Shown: in pieces, positions 24,521 to 31,597 of the stretch
Numbering within the stretch: the stretch's first letter is position 1
How the letters are laid out: each line of letters starts with the position of its first letter
Assembly (NCBI GenBank): GCA_902777605.1
Contig: CACYUI010000015.1
Span: 1 to 64,000, forward strand
DNA from: an uncultured bacterium
Lineage (GTDB): Bacteria > Cyanobacteriota > Vampirovibrionia > Gastranaerophilales > Gastranaerophilaceae
Direction: 5' to 3'
DNA length: 64,000 bases
Notes under the pieces: generated by a model
What the model was told of the DNA's origin: nothing
Database searches by the model: none
The model's input: only the letters and a program-made list of their open reading frames with translations
Translations under genes and position numbers: made by a program

Positions 24521-25801
24521 ATGGCTGGTATTTTTTCTAACGAACATCCAAAAGGGTTGTATTTACTCTTTTTTGTAGAAATGTGGGAGCGCTTTTCTTT
24601 TTACGGAATGCGCGCTTTACTTGTTTTATATATGGTAAAAGCTCTAATGTTTTCTACCTCCAAGGCAGGAAATATATATGGACTTTATACGGGACTTGTG
24701 TATTTGACACCGCTAATTGGCGGATATTTGGCAGACAGATACTTTGGTCAAAGAAAATGTATAACCGCAGGTGCTATTCTCATGAGTCTGGGTTTATTTT
24801 TGCTTGCTTTTGGACCAAAAAGTTTATTTATTTTGTCTTTAATATTGATGGTTTCGGCTAACGGTTGTTTTAAATCTAATATTAGTTCTGTATTAGGGCT
24901 TTTATATGAAAACAACAACGAAAAAAAAGACTCTGCTTTTACTATTTTTTATATGGGAATAAATTTCGGAGCATTTTTATCTCCTCTAATTTGCGGTACA
25001 ATAGCGGCTTTATACGGTTTTGAATGGGGCTTTGCTACAGCAGGAGTCGGCATGTTAATCGGACTTTCTATGTATAAGATTTATGAAAAAAAACTCTTAG
25101 GTGACAAAGGAGTAAAACCGGCCGACAAAACAGAACTTAATGAAAATATTGATAATGAACAGACAGAAGAAAGCAGAGAAAAATTATCGGCACTTTTTAT
25201 GCTAATGCTTTTTACGATACCATTTTGGATATGTTTTGAACAAGCAGGTTCATCTCTCACACTATTTGCTGAATACCAAACAAACAGAATGTTTTTTGGA
25301 AAAGAAATTCCTACAGGCTATTTTCAAGCACTTAATCCGCTATTTATTATTACTCTTGCGCCGATTATGTCTGTTTTGTGGGAAAAACTCAGAAACCATA
25401 ATTTAGAACCAAGCTCTGTTGAAAAATTTGCAATAGCACTGTTTTTGATGTCAATTTCTTATGTTGTAATGATTCTCGCGGGATGTTTTGCTCAAACAAC
25501 AAAAGTTTCATCATTTTGGCTCATACTTACATATTTTGTTATGACAATTTCCGAACTTTGTTTATCCCCTATCGGTCTTTCACTTGTTTCAAAGCTTGCG
25601 CCAAGAAAATTTTTATCTCTTACAATGGGCTGCTGGTTTTTAACCTGTTTTGTAGGGGATACTCTTGCGGGTTTTTGGGGCGGAAAATATGAAAATTTAA
25701 CACCGATTCAATTATTTACACCGCTTGCAATAATTTCGTTTTTAGCATTTTTAGTTTTGATTTTCTTTATTCCCAAACTGAAAAAATCTCTAAAAATATA
25801 G
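24521..25801 (+). CDS. POT-family peptide:proton symporter
   Basis: 426 residues and about 12-13 membrane helices. The N-terminal VEMWERFSFYGMRALLVLYM contains the ExxER motif used for proton coupling. GGYLADRYFGQRK and YMGINFGAFLSPLICG are the other POT signatures, and FEQAGSSLTLFAEYQ is the conserved helix 7 region. It imports di- and tripeptides. The family is usually about 450-500 residues, so this is a compact member. It is transcribed alone from a leaderless-type promoter, with the HAD gene 29 bases downstream under its own similar promoter. Confidence 0.9.
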   Translation: MAGIFSNEHPKGLYLLFFVEMWERFSFYGMRALLVLYMVKALMFSTSKAGNIYGLYTGLVYLTPLIGGYLADRYFGQRKCITAGAILMSLGLFLLAFGPKSLFILSLILMVSANGCFKSNISSVLGLLYENNNEKKDSAFTIFYMGINFGAFLSPLICGTIAALYGFEWGFATAGVGMLIGLSMYKIYEKKLLGDKGVKPADKTELNENIDNEQTEESREKLSALFMLMLFTIPFWICFEQAGSSLTLFAEYQTNRMFFGKEIPTGYFQALNPLFIITLAPIMSVLWEKLRNHNLEPSSVEKFAIALFLMSISYVVMILAGCFAQTTKVSSFWLILTYFVMTISELCLSPIGLSLVSKLAPRKFLSLTMGCWFLTCFVGDTLAGFWGGKYENLTPIQLFTPLAIISFLAFLVLIFFIPKLKKSLKI

Positions 25802-25815
25802 TATCAGTGCTTTTA

Positions 25816-25824
25816 TGATATTAT
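25816..25824 (+). promoter_or_regulatory. Extended -10 promoter, leaderless HAD gene
   Basis: TGATATTAT followed by six bases and the ATG at 25831, the same geometry as the promoter 1.3 kb upstream. Confidence 0.6.
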
Positions 25825-25830
25825 TTTTAT

Positions 25831-26514
25831 ATGAAGGGTATTATTTTTGATTTTAACGGAACGCTATATTGGGATTCTCAACTACACTACGATGCATGGA
25901 GAGATTTTTCAAAGATTATTCGCGGATATTCTTTTACGGATGAAGAAATGCGTGACAAAATGTTCGGTCACACAAATGCAGATATTATTGAATATGCAAT
26001 AGGCAAAAAACCATCAAAAGAAATGGTTGAAAAATACGGAAAAGAAAAAGAAGCATTGTATAGAAAAAGATGCCTTTTAGACCCTGAAAAATTTAAACTT
26101 GCTCCGGGGGCTATAGAGCTTTTGGATTACCTAAAAGCAAATAATATTCCTCGCACAATTGCTACAATGTCAGAGTGGGACAATGTTGAATTTTATATCA
26201 AAGAGTTTCATTTAGAAAACTGGTTTAATATAGATAAGATTGTGTATTCAGATGGCACAATCCCCGGCAAACCCGCTCCCGATATATTTTTAATTGCAGC
26301 AGAAAAAATAGGATTAAAGCCAAAAGACTGTGTTGTTATAGAAGACGCTATCGCGGGCATAAATTCTGCTAAATCGGCAGGTATAGGCAAGATTATTGCT
26401 ATAGCATCTCTTGAACCTATAAGTTTTTATGAAAACATGACAGGACTAAGCCAAATAATTAAAAACTTTAATGAGTTTGATAAATCAATGCTTGAAATCC
26501 CTGTTATGCACTAG
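25831..26514 (+). CDS. HAD-family hydrolase, beta-phosphoglucomutase-like
   Basis: 227 residues. HAD motif I is IFDFNGTLYWDS with Asn where most enzymes have a second catalytic region Asp-Gly (DxDGT), a substitution tolerated in phosphatases of the PGMB group. A helical cap follows. Motif II is IATMSEW, motif III the Lys in PGKPAPDIF, and motif IV VIEDAIAGINSAKSAG. Substrate is probably a small sugar phosphate; mutase or phosphatase activity cannot be separated. The 3' end overlaps the converging gene by 11 bases. Confidence 0.8.
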   Translation: MKGIIFDFNGTLYWDSQLHYDAWRDFSKIIRGYSFTDEEMRDKMFGHTNADIIEYAIGKKPSKEMVEKYGKEKEALYRKRCLLDPEKFKLAPGAIELLDYLKANNIPRTIATMSEWDNVEFYIKEFHLENWFNIDKIVYSDGTIPGKPAPDIFLIAAEKIGLKPKDCVVIEDAIAGINSAKSAGIGKIIAIASLEPISFYENMTGLSQIIKNFNEFDKSMLEIPVMH

Positions 26515-26782
26515 CTGTATCCGGACTTTTTTTATGGAAAAGACCGCCAACCCAGTTGATTAGTTTGGGCATCCCAGCAACAAGAAGATTTGCTCCTGCA
26601 TAACCAATACCGATGCCTAAACCTGTTAACATAGGTTTTTCGGGAAAACCACAGCAGCCGCCAAAACCGTATCCCCATAAACTGGAAGAGCCACAACCAC
26701 CGCCCCATCCGAAGGAACTGCATCCACCCATCATCATTGGGTTCATCATTATTGAATTAAATCCTATGCCGCCACAGCACAT
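26504..26782 (-). CDS. Gly/Met/Cys-rich small protein with hydrophobic helix
   Basis: 92 residues from the ATG at 26782, which has GAGGAT upstream; the longer frame has no site. It begins MCCGGIGFNSIMMNPMMMGG, continues with a Gly/Trp/Cys-rich stretch (SSFGWGGGCGSSS, FGGCCGFPEKP), then one hydrophobic segment (GLGIGIGYAGANLLVAGM) and a short basic tail. It could bind metal through the Cys and Met clusters or be a glycine-rich surface protein. A perfect copy of the shared upstream motif lies at 26813-26844. No family recognised. Confidence 0.65.
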   Translation of the reverse strand: MCCGGIGFNSIMMNPMMMGGCSSFGWGGGCGSSSLWGYGFGGCCGFPEKPMLTGLGIGIGYAGANLLVAGMPKLINWVGGLFHKKSPDTASA

Positions 26783-26812
26783 TTTATTATCCTCATTTTT
26801 ATATCTCTTGTA

Positions 26813-26844
26813 TATATAAAGTATGCTGAAAACGAAAAATTGCC
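26813..26844 (-). promoter_or_regulatory. Shared upstream motif, copy B
   Basis: On the minus strand GGCAATTTTT-N12-ACTTTATATA, 31 bases before the Gly/Met/Cys-rich gene. This copy equals the consensus. Confidence 0.55.
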
Positions 26845-26892
26845 ATGTTTTCAAGCAATTGTTAAGATTTGTTTACAATTGACATAAAATTA

Positions 26893-26901
26893 TGCTAACA
26901 T
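26893..26901 (+). promoter_or_regulatory. Extended -10 promoter, leaderless yidD
   Basis: TGCTAACAT followed by six bases and the yidD ATG at 26908. A TTTACA lies 18 bases upstream of the hexamer (26872-26877) as a possible -35. Confidence 0.65.
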
Positions 26902-26907
26902 ATTTTT

Positions 26908-27117
26908 ATGATTAAAAAGTTATTATTGGGTTTGATACGCTGTTACCAAAAGATTTCAGCTTATACTCCGGCAAGATGCAGGTTTTATCCTACATGTTCG
27001 GAGTATACAAGACAAGCAATAGAGAAGTATGGTGTTTTAAAAGGCGGAAAATTAGCAATAAGGCGAATTGTAAAATGTCATCCGCTTAATGAAGGCGGTT
27101 ATGATCCTGTTCCATAG
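26908..27117 (+). CDS. yidD: Membrane protein insertion efficiency factor YidD
   Basis: 69 residues, the usual length. The YidD pattern is complete: [30 protein letters not shown], and [19 protein letters not shown] with its three conserved cysteines. YidD is a peripheral inner-membrane protein that helps the YidC insertase. The typical neighbours rpmH, rnpA and yidC are not here, so the gene is displaced from that cluster. The kinase gene follows after 11 bases. Confidence 0.95.
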   Translation: MIKKLLLGLIRCYQKISAYTPARCRFYPTCSEYTRQAIEKYGVLKGGKLAIRRIVKCHPLNEGGYDPVP

Positions 27118-27128
27118 GAGTTATAAAT

Positions 27129-27644
27129 ATGGCAGATAAAATTATAATTTTTTCAGGTAAACAGTATTCAGGAAAAGATACGGCTGCAAAGATTTTGATG
27201 GAAAAAATGCCTGATTATAAACGATGCGCGATGGGTGATATTATAAAAATTGAGTATGGGAGGCTTCATAATATATCTTACGAAGAAATAGAAGCAAATA
27301 AACCTAAATATCGCCAAGGTCTGATAGATTTAGGCAATTGGGGTAGAAGTCAAAGCCCTGATTATTGGCTTGAAAAAATTATTGCGCAGGAAGGTAATAT
27401 TGTTGTAACGGATGTTAGGATAAAACACGAGTACGAGGTTTTTAAAAGGGCAGGCGCAATTTCTATAAGGGTTGAGGCAGACAGGGATTTGAGAGAACAA
27501 AGAGGTGGAAAACTTGTTGGCGAGGATGATGTTACCGAAGTTGATTTGGATGATATTCAAGACTGGGACTTTGTACTCGACAATAACAAGGATTATGAAA
27601 CATTAAAACAAAATGTTTTAAAAATAGTTGAACAATTATCTTAA
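27129..27644 (+). CDS. P-loop nucleotide/phosphomevalonate-type kinase
   Basis: 171 residues with Walker A GKQYSGKDTAA at residues 10-20. The body resembles deoxynucleoside monophosphate kinases and the small phosphomevalonate kinase fold: MGDIIKIEYGR, NWGRSQSPDYWLEK, IVVTDVRIKHEYEVFKRAG (a Walker B-like Asp) and the Arg-containing lid DLREQRGG. Its substrate cannot be fixed from sequence; since ispG shows a non-mevalonate pathway here, a nucleotide substrate is more likely than phosphomevalonate. TAGGAG precedes the ATG. It converges with a four-base overlap on the tagged membrane protein. Confidence 0.7.
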   Translation: MADKIIIFSGKQYSGKDTAAKILMEKMPDYKRCAMGDIIKIEYGRLHNISYEEIEANKPKYRQGLIDLGNWGRSQSPDYWLEKIIAQEGNIVVTDVRIKHEYEVFKRAGAISIRVEADRDLREQRGGKLVGEDDVTEVDLDDIQDWDFVLDNNKDYETLKQNVLKIVEQLS

Positions 27645-29014
27645 ACACTTGCAGCCTCCTTTATTTCAGGTCTTTTAGGGTTAACGACTCTGTTTAAACC
27701 ACTGCCCATTAAACTGAGTACGCCTGATAACAAAGCACTGACAATTTTGCCTTTTACTCCTGAAAATAACAGTGCCGTAAGAGTTAGAGATACACCAAGA
27801 CCTGCAACTGTCGGGAAAATACTTGTTAGCATTTTTGATACTCTTTCCTGTTTCGTATCGGCTCTTCCTACTGCAACACCACCAAGTCCTAAGAAAAACA
27901 GCGCTGTTAATATATCAGTCGGAGCACTCCCGAGCATCAAATCTCGTTTGTTATCAAAATATTCGGCGCATTCGCTAATATTTGCCTTATTTAACTTTTT
28001 GGAAGTATCTTTTACAAATTCTTCTAAAATCTTCTTTTCTTCTGGTTTCAGATGACTTGATAACAAATCCAGAAGTTCATTATAAGCGCCTTTTTGAGTT
28101 TTGCTATCTCCAACGATAGATGATACCACTTTCTGACCGTTTGCACCAAGTTCTGCTCTTTGTGATGCTAAGACATCTTCTGCCCAGTATCCCAGATTAT
28201 CTTTTGCAAATTTTGCATTGTCTTTTATATTATCAATACTACTTGGCATTTTGTATCCGCCAAAATAATCTTTCATTTTTTTCAAAGATTTATCTTCAAG
28301 AGTAGACATCATGTTTTCTTGTATTTTAAGCCGTTCTTCAACTTTAGAAGATGAAAAATATTCTTGCGTTTTCTTAATTTCTGCAAGCTTTTGCTCAAAT
28401 ATTTTGCGCTCGCTTGATGGTAATTTATCTGCGTATTTTGTGAATACTTCATTTAAAGCATCTATATTTTTATTTACTTTTGCGTAATTATTAACAACAG
28501 TTTTTTTACTAACGCTGTCAAATAACTTAGTAATCCATTCATGCGGTTTTTTCATAAACCTTGATTTAACACAAAGCCACTTGAATCCTTCATCTTTTAT
28601 AGTGTTAATGTTGTTTGTAAAATTAAGAACTTTACTTGTGCTGTCTAAAAACTTTTGACCGGAAGAATAAATTTTACTTGTAAAATCACCGTTAATTTTG
28701 GCTTTGTTTCCGGCTTTGGCGGATAAAGTTTTTAATTTGTTAGAAAATCTTGTTAAAAATTTTGGGTTTAAAAGAGCTACAAAAGCACTTAAAACAAGTA
28801 CCGTACTACCAACTTTTATTGCGGTTTTATGTGATTTTTTTGTTTCTTCATCACTTGATTCAGGGACAAAAGTATCAACCGTTGTATTAACTATGTTTTC
28901 AACTTGTTCAATCGGCTTGGTAACAATTTGTGACATAGCATTTTCAGGAGTTTCTTTTTTATCAGAAGCCCTGAAATTAAAGGAATTATTTATATAATTT
29001 CCTGATATAGCCAC
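27641..29014 (-). CDS. Tagged membrane protein, 457 aa
   Basis: Starts with GTG (29014), supported by AAAAGG seven bases upstream. The N-terminus, MAISGNYINNSFNFRASDKK, is a clear tag (FNFRAS). One membrane segment lies at about residues 67-83 (AIKVGSTVLVLSAFVALL) and two or three more near the C-terminus (ILTALFFLGLGGVAVG, VAGLGVSLTLTALLF, VSALLSGVLSLMGSG), with a long charged helical region between. No enzyme motif is seen. A copy of the shared upstream motif is at 29046-29077. Probably a lineage-specific inner-membrane protein. Confidence 0.65.
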   Translation of the reverse strand: MAISGNYINNSFNFRASDKKETPENAMSQIVTKPIEQVENIVNTTVDTFVPESSDEETKKSHKTAIKVGSTVLVLSAFVALLNPKFLTRFSNKLKTLSAKAGNKAKINGDFTSKIYSSGQKFLDSTSKVLNFTNNINTIKDEGFKWLCVKSRFMKKPHEWITKLFDSVSKKTVVNNYAKVNKNIDALNEVFTKYADKLPSSERKIFEQKLAEIKKTQEYFSSSKVEERLKIQENMMSTLEDKSLKKMKDYFGGYKMPSSIDNIKDNAKFAKDNLGYWAEDVLASQRAELGANGQKVVSSIVGDSKTQKGAYNELLDLLSSHLKPEEKKILEEFVKDTSKKLNKANISECAEYFDNKRDLMLGSAPTDILTALFFLGLGGVAVGRADTKQERVSKMLTSIFPTVAGLGVSLTLTALLFSGVKGKIVSALLSGVLSLMGSGLNRVVNPKRPEIKEAASV

Positions 29015-29045
29015 AATTGTACCTTTTCTTCGAACCTTCTATACT

Positions 29046-29077
29046 TATATAAAGTATTTTTGCATAAAAAAATTGCC
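29046..29077 (-). promoter_or_regulatory. Shared upstream motif, copy C
   Basis: On the minus strand GGCAATTTTT-N12-ACTTTATATA, 32 bases before the GTG start. The proximal half sits in ATACTTTATATAAGTAT, whose outer six bases are palindromic, which suggests a protein-binding site. Confidence 0.55.
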
Positions 29078-29140
29078 TGACATGTTAAGCTTTGTTTATA
29101 AAAAATATTGAAGTGTTAATATATCACAGGGAGAGAAAAA

Positions 29141-29812
29141 ATGTCGAAGAATATATTTATAACAGCTACAGGTACTGATATCGGTAAAACTTATGTATCT
29201 GCTCTTATTGTAAAAAAGATGAGAGAAGAAGGATATAACTGTGGGTATTTTAAACCTGTGCTAAGCGGGGTTGTAGAAAAAGACGGAGTTTTAACAGAGA
29301 GCGATTGTAATTATGTAGTTGATACTGCAAAAATTCCAACAACCGCAAATGAATGTGTCACATATTGGTGGAAAGAAGCGGTTTCTCCTCACCTTGCAGC
29401 AGAGAGATTTGGTGAAGAGATAAATATTGATAAAATAAAAAAAGATTATGAAAAGAAAAAACAAGAATATGACTATCTTTTGGTAGAAGGTGCAGGCGGA
29501 ATTACTTGCCCTCTAAGGCTTATAAACGGTGAAAAATTCTTACTGAAGGATTTAATAAAAGAGTTGGGAACGAACATTATTATTGTCGCAGACGGCGGAC
29601 TCGGAACAATTAATTCTATAGTTTTGACGGTAGAATATGCAAAACAAAATGGAATAAAAGTGGAAGGAATTATTCTCAATAACTTTGAACCTGATAATTT
29701 TATGCATCAAGACAATTTGAAACAAGTTGAATATTTAACAGGAATTAAAGTCATCGCGACTGTAGAAAAAAATCAAAAAGAGATAAATCTTCTTCAAAAA
29801 TATTTTGTATAA
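29141..29812 (+). CDS. bioD: Dethiobiotin synthetase
   Basis: 223 residues. The P-loop is ATGTDIGKTYVSALI at residues 9-23, the substrate region is YFKPVLSGV, and LLVEGAGGITCPL is the conserved GAGG loop. The enzyme closes the ureido ring of dethiobiotin using CO2 and ATP, one step after bioA. AGGGAG precedes the ATG. A consensus promoter begins three bases after the stop, so transcription of the next unit is independent. Confidence 0.95.
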   Translation: MSKNIFITATGTDIGKTYVSALIVKKMREEGYNCGYFKPVLSGVVEKDGVLTESDCNYVVDTAKIPTTANECVTYWWKEAVSPHLAAERFGEEINIDKIKKDYEKKKQEYDYLLVEGAGGITCPLRLINGEKFLLKDLIKELGTNIIIVADGGLGTINSIVLTVEYAKQNGIKVEGIILNNFEPDNFMHQDNLKQVEYLTGIKVIATVEKNQKEINLLQKYFV

Positions 29813-29814
29813 CC

Positions 29815-29844
29815 TTGACATGCGCCTTGAATAAATAGTATACT
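29815..29844 (+). promoter_or_regulatory. Strong consensus promoter of the leader-peptide unit
   Basis: TTGACA (29815-29820), an 18-base spacer and TATACT (29839-29844). This is the best -35/-10 pair noticed in the window. The expected start is about 29851, just before the leader peptide. Confidence 0.75.
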
Positions 29845-29863
29845 TAACTCACAAGGAATGATT

Positions 29864-29932
29864 ATGACAAAATTACACAATGTATTAACAACTTCATCCT
29901 CCTCATCCAAGTTTCTTTCGGGACTTGAATGA
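29864..29932 (+). CDS. 22-aa Ser-rich leader peptide
   Basis: ATG at 29864 with AAGGA six bases upstream, reading MTKLHNVLTTSSSSSKFLSG then LE and a stop. Codons 9-15 are Thr-Thr-Ser-Ser-Ser-Ser-Ser (29888-29908), written with TCA and TCC. A run of identical amino-acid codons in a tiny frame between a strong promoter and a terminator is the classical form of a ribosome-stalling leader (as in thrL, hisL). It is unlikely to work as a protein. The serine run suggests response to charged tRNA-Ser. Confidence 0.6.
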   Translation: MTKLHNVLTTSSSSSKFLSGLE

Positions 29933-30005
29933 TTTTGATGTGTAATTTTTAGGATAAGTTTTAGAAAATCAAAAAAGTCTCGATAAATTTAGTTGGGACT
30001 TTTTT
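29918..30005 (+). promoter_or_regulatory. Candidate attenuator: competing antiterminator and terminator
   Basis: Terminator: arm 29971-29981 (AAAAAAGTCTC) pairs with 29995-30005 (GGGACTTTTTT) over 11 pairs, loop 13. Antiterminator: TCGGGACTT at 29918-29926, inside the end of the leader peptide, pairs over nine bases with 29975-29983 (AAGTCTCGA), using the same 5' arm. A ribosome stalled on the serine codons would leave 29918-29926 free and block the terminator; one that reaches the stop would cover it and allow termination. Confidence 0.55.
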
Positions 30006-30029
30006 GTTGTGTAAATTTTGGAGAAGGTA

Positions 30030-31520
30030 ATGAATTTAAGAGTAAATAATATAAGTTTTAAAGGCCCATTGGATGGAATGCTTACTACAGCACTCAGAAC
30101 TTGCGATACGAATGAAGTAGTCAACGCTGTAGGCTTAGATATTGGTGCAATGGTCATTCCAAGAACTTATTATGATACAAAAGCTCGCAATAAATACGCA
30201 GGCGGTGAAACTTTTTTTAGAGAAATAAGCGGAACATTTATAAATTGTCTTTCTGCAGGACTTTTGGCTCAACTTATATCAAAATATGCTGCAAAAACTG
30301 TTGAACCCAAAACAAATATAAATCCTAAAAGCTGGTATACAAACGATTCTCTCAAAGTTCTGCAAGCCGCGTGGAATAAAGGGAAAAATACGGAAGAATA
30401 TGTGAAAACCGTACTTGAAAACTTGTCAGGCAGAGATGGTTATAATATAAACAAATTTAATGATATAAATTGGAAAAATGTTGAATGGATAGATGAAAAA
30501 CAATGGGATAAGATTGAATGGAAAGATAATAAATATAAAAACATCCATCATAATCTAAAAACTAAAGAAAATATCACTAAGGCTTTAACCGAAATTATTG
30601 AAAATAAAAATATTCATAATAACGACAGAAAAAATCTTCTAACAATTATTGAAGCGAGAATAACAAATGCTCTGAAAGCCGGAAGACAAACAGAAGTAAA
30701 TATTGACGGCAATAAATTTGAAGCAGTATTGTCTAATATTCTTCGTGATGCTTGTGATATGGGAAGAGATATTTTTACTAACAAAAATGTTAATGCTAAA
30801 AAAGCAATTGAAAAAATCACAAAAGTTAATAAAATCAAAGCTTTTGGCGCAATTGGCGGAGCATGTCTTTTAGGTCTTACAAACCAATTTATTAACAGAA
30901 AAATAACAGAGAAGAGAACTGGCAAAAAAGGTTTTGTGGGAGATGTGGATTTTTGCGAAGAAGTTAGAAATGAACATAAAAAAGATGATATGCTAATATT
31001 CAAAAAAATTGGTGCAAGTATTCTTATGGCAGGCATGGTTTTTAGCGTAATGAAGGTTAAAAACTTAAAAGAATTTGCTAAAAAACTTGAGTTTACAGGT
31101 CCTATTACAAGCGGAAATGCTATAAAAACCGTTTATGCAGCTAATATTATAGGACGATTTATGGCAGCAGATAATGGAACAGAACTCAGAGAATCAATGA
31201 CAAGAGATTATTTGGGCTTCCTAAACTGGCTTGTATTTGGTGGTTTTGCAGCTAAAGGTGTTGCAAATCTTCTTGACAGAAAAGGAAAGGATTTGTTCAA
31301 CTATACTAAAAAAGGAAAAGGGTTAAAACATTGGTTGAACGAAATGTCGCTAAAAACTCATAACGAAATTGCAGCCAAAGGAAAAGCTTTTGTAAAGAAA
31401 AATATTTGGAAACTTAACCTTGCTCACGCATCAGGTATAGCATACTCTGCAATAACGCTCGGTGTTCTTCTTCCTATGCTTAATGCAAAAGTTACCGAGC
31501 ATAAAAGCAGGGGGAGGTAA
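30030..31520 (+). CDS. Tagged membrane protein, 496 aa, attenuator-controlled
   Basis: Start at 30030 with GGAGAAGG upstream. The N-terminus MNLRVNNISFKGPLDG is the most typical tag in the window. A charged, Asn/Lys-rich middle (with a WKNVEW, QWDKIEW repeat) lies between hydrophobic segments near residues 70-88, 275-292, 330-350, 395-410 and at the C-terminus (GIAYSAITLGVLLPML). It appears to be an inner-membrane protein with several helices. I recognise no family. It sits 25 bases beyond the candidate attenuator terminator, so its expression may depend on serine supply or translation rate. Confidence 0.65.
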   Translation: MNLRVNNISFKGPLDGMLTTALRTCDTNEVVNAVGLDIGAMVIPRTYYDTKARNKYAGGETFFREISGTFINCLSAGLLAQLISKYAAKTVEPKTNINPKSWYTNDSLKVLQAAWNKGKNTEEYVKTVLENLSGRDGYNINKFNDINWKNVEWIDEKQWDKIEWKDNKYKNIHHNLKTKENITKALTEIIENKNIHNNDRKNLLTIIEARITNALKAGRQTEVNIDGNKFEAVLSNILRDACDMGRDIFTNKNVNAKKAIEKITKVNKIKAFGAIGGACLLGLTNQFINRKITEKRTGKKGFVGDVDFCEEVRNEHKKDDMLIFKKIGASILMAGMVFSVMKVKNLKEFAKKLEFTGPITSGNAIKTVYAANIIGRFMAADNGTELRESMTRDYLGFLNWLVFGGFAAKGVANLLDRKGKDLFNYTKKGKGLKHWLNEMSLKTHNEIAAKGKAFVKKNIWKLNLAHASGIAYSAITLGVLLPMLNAKVTEHKSRGR

Positions 31521-31544
31521 ATATAAAGGGGTATGTGTCTGAAT

Positions 31545-31582
31545 AAAAAATAGGTTGAGCATATTTGCCTAACCTATTTTTT
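31545..31582. terminator. Bidirectional terminator
   Basis: AAAAAATAGGTT pairs with AACCTATTTTTT around a 14-base loop, between the tagged membrane gene (plus) and acrB (minus). It has T-runs on both strands. Confidence 0.8.
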
Positions 31583-31597
31583 GTTTTTTTAGAGTTT

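Noticed and set aside
30614-31036. 140-aa minus-strand frame
   Set aside because: Antisense to the tagged membrane protein at 30030, which has good start signals; the frame is a shadow of its Lys/Asn codons.
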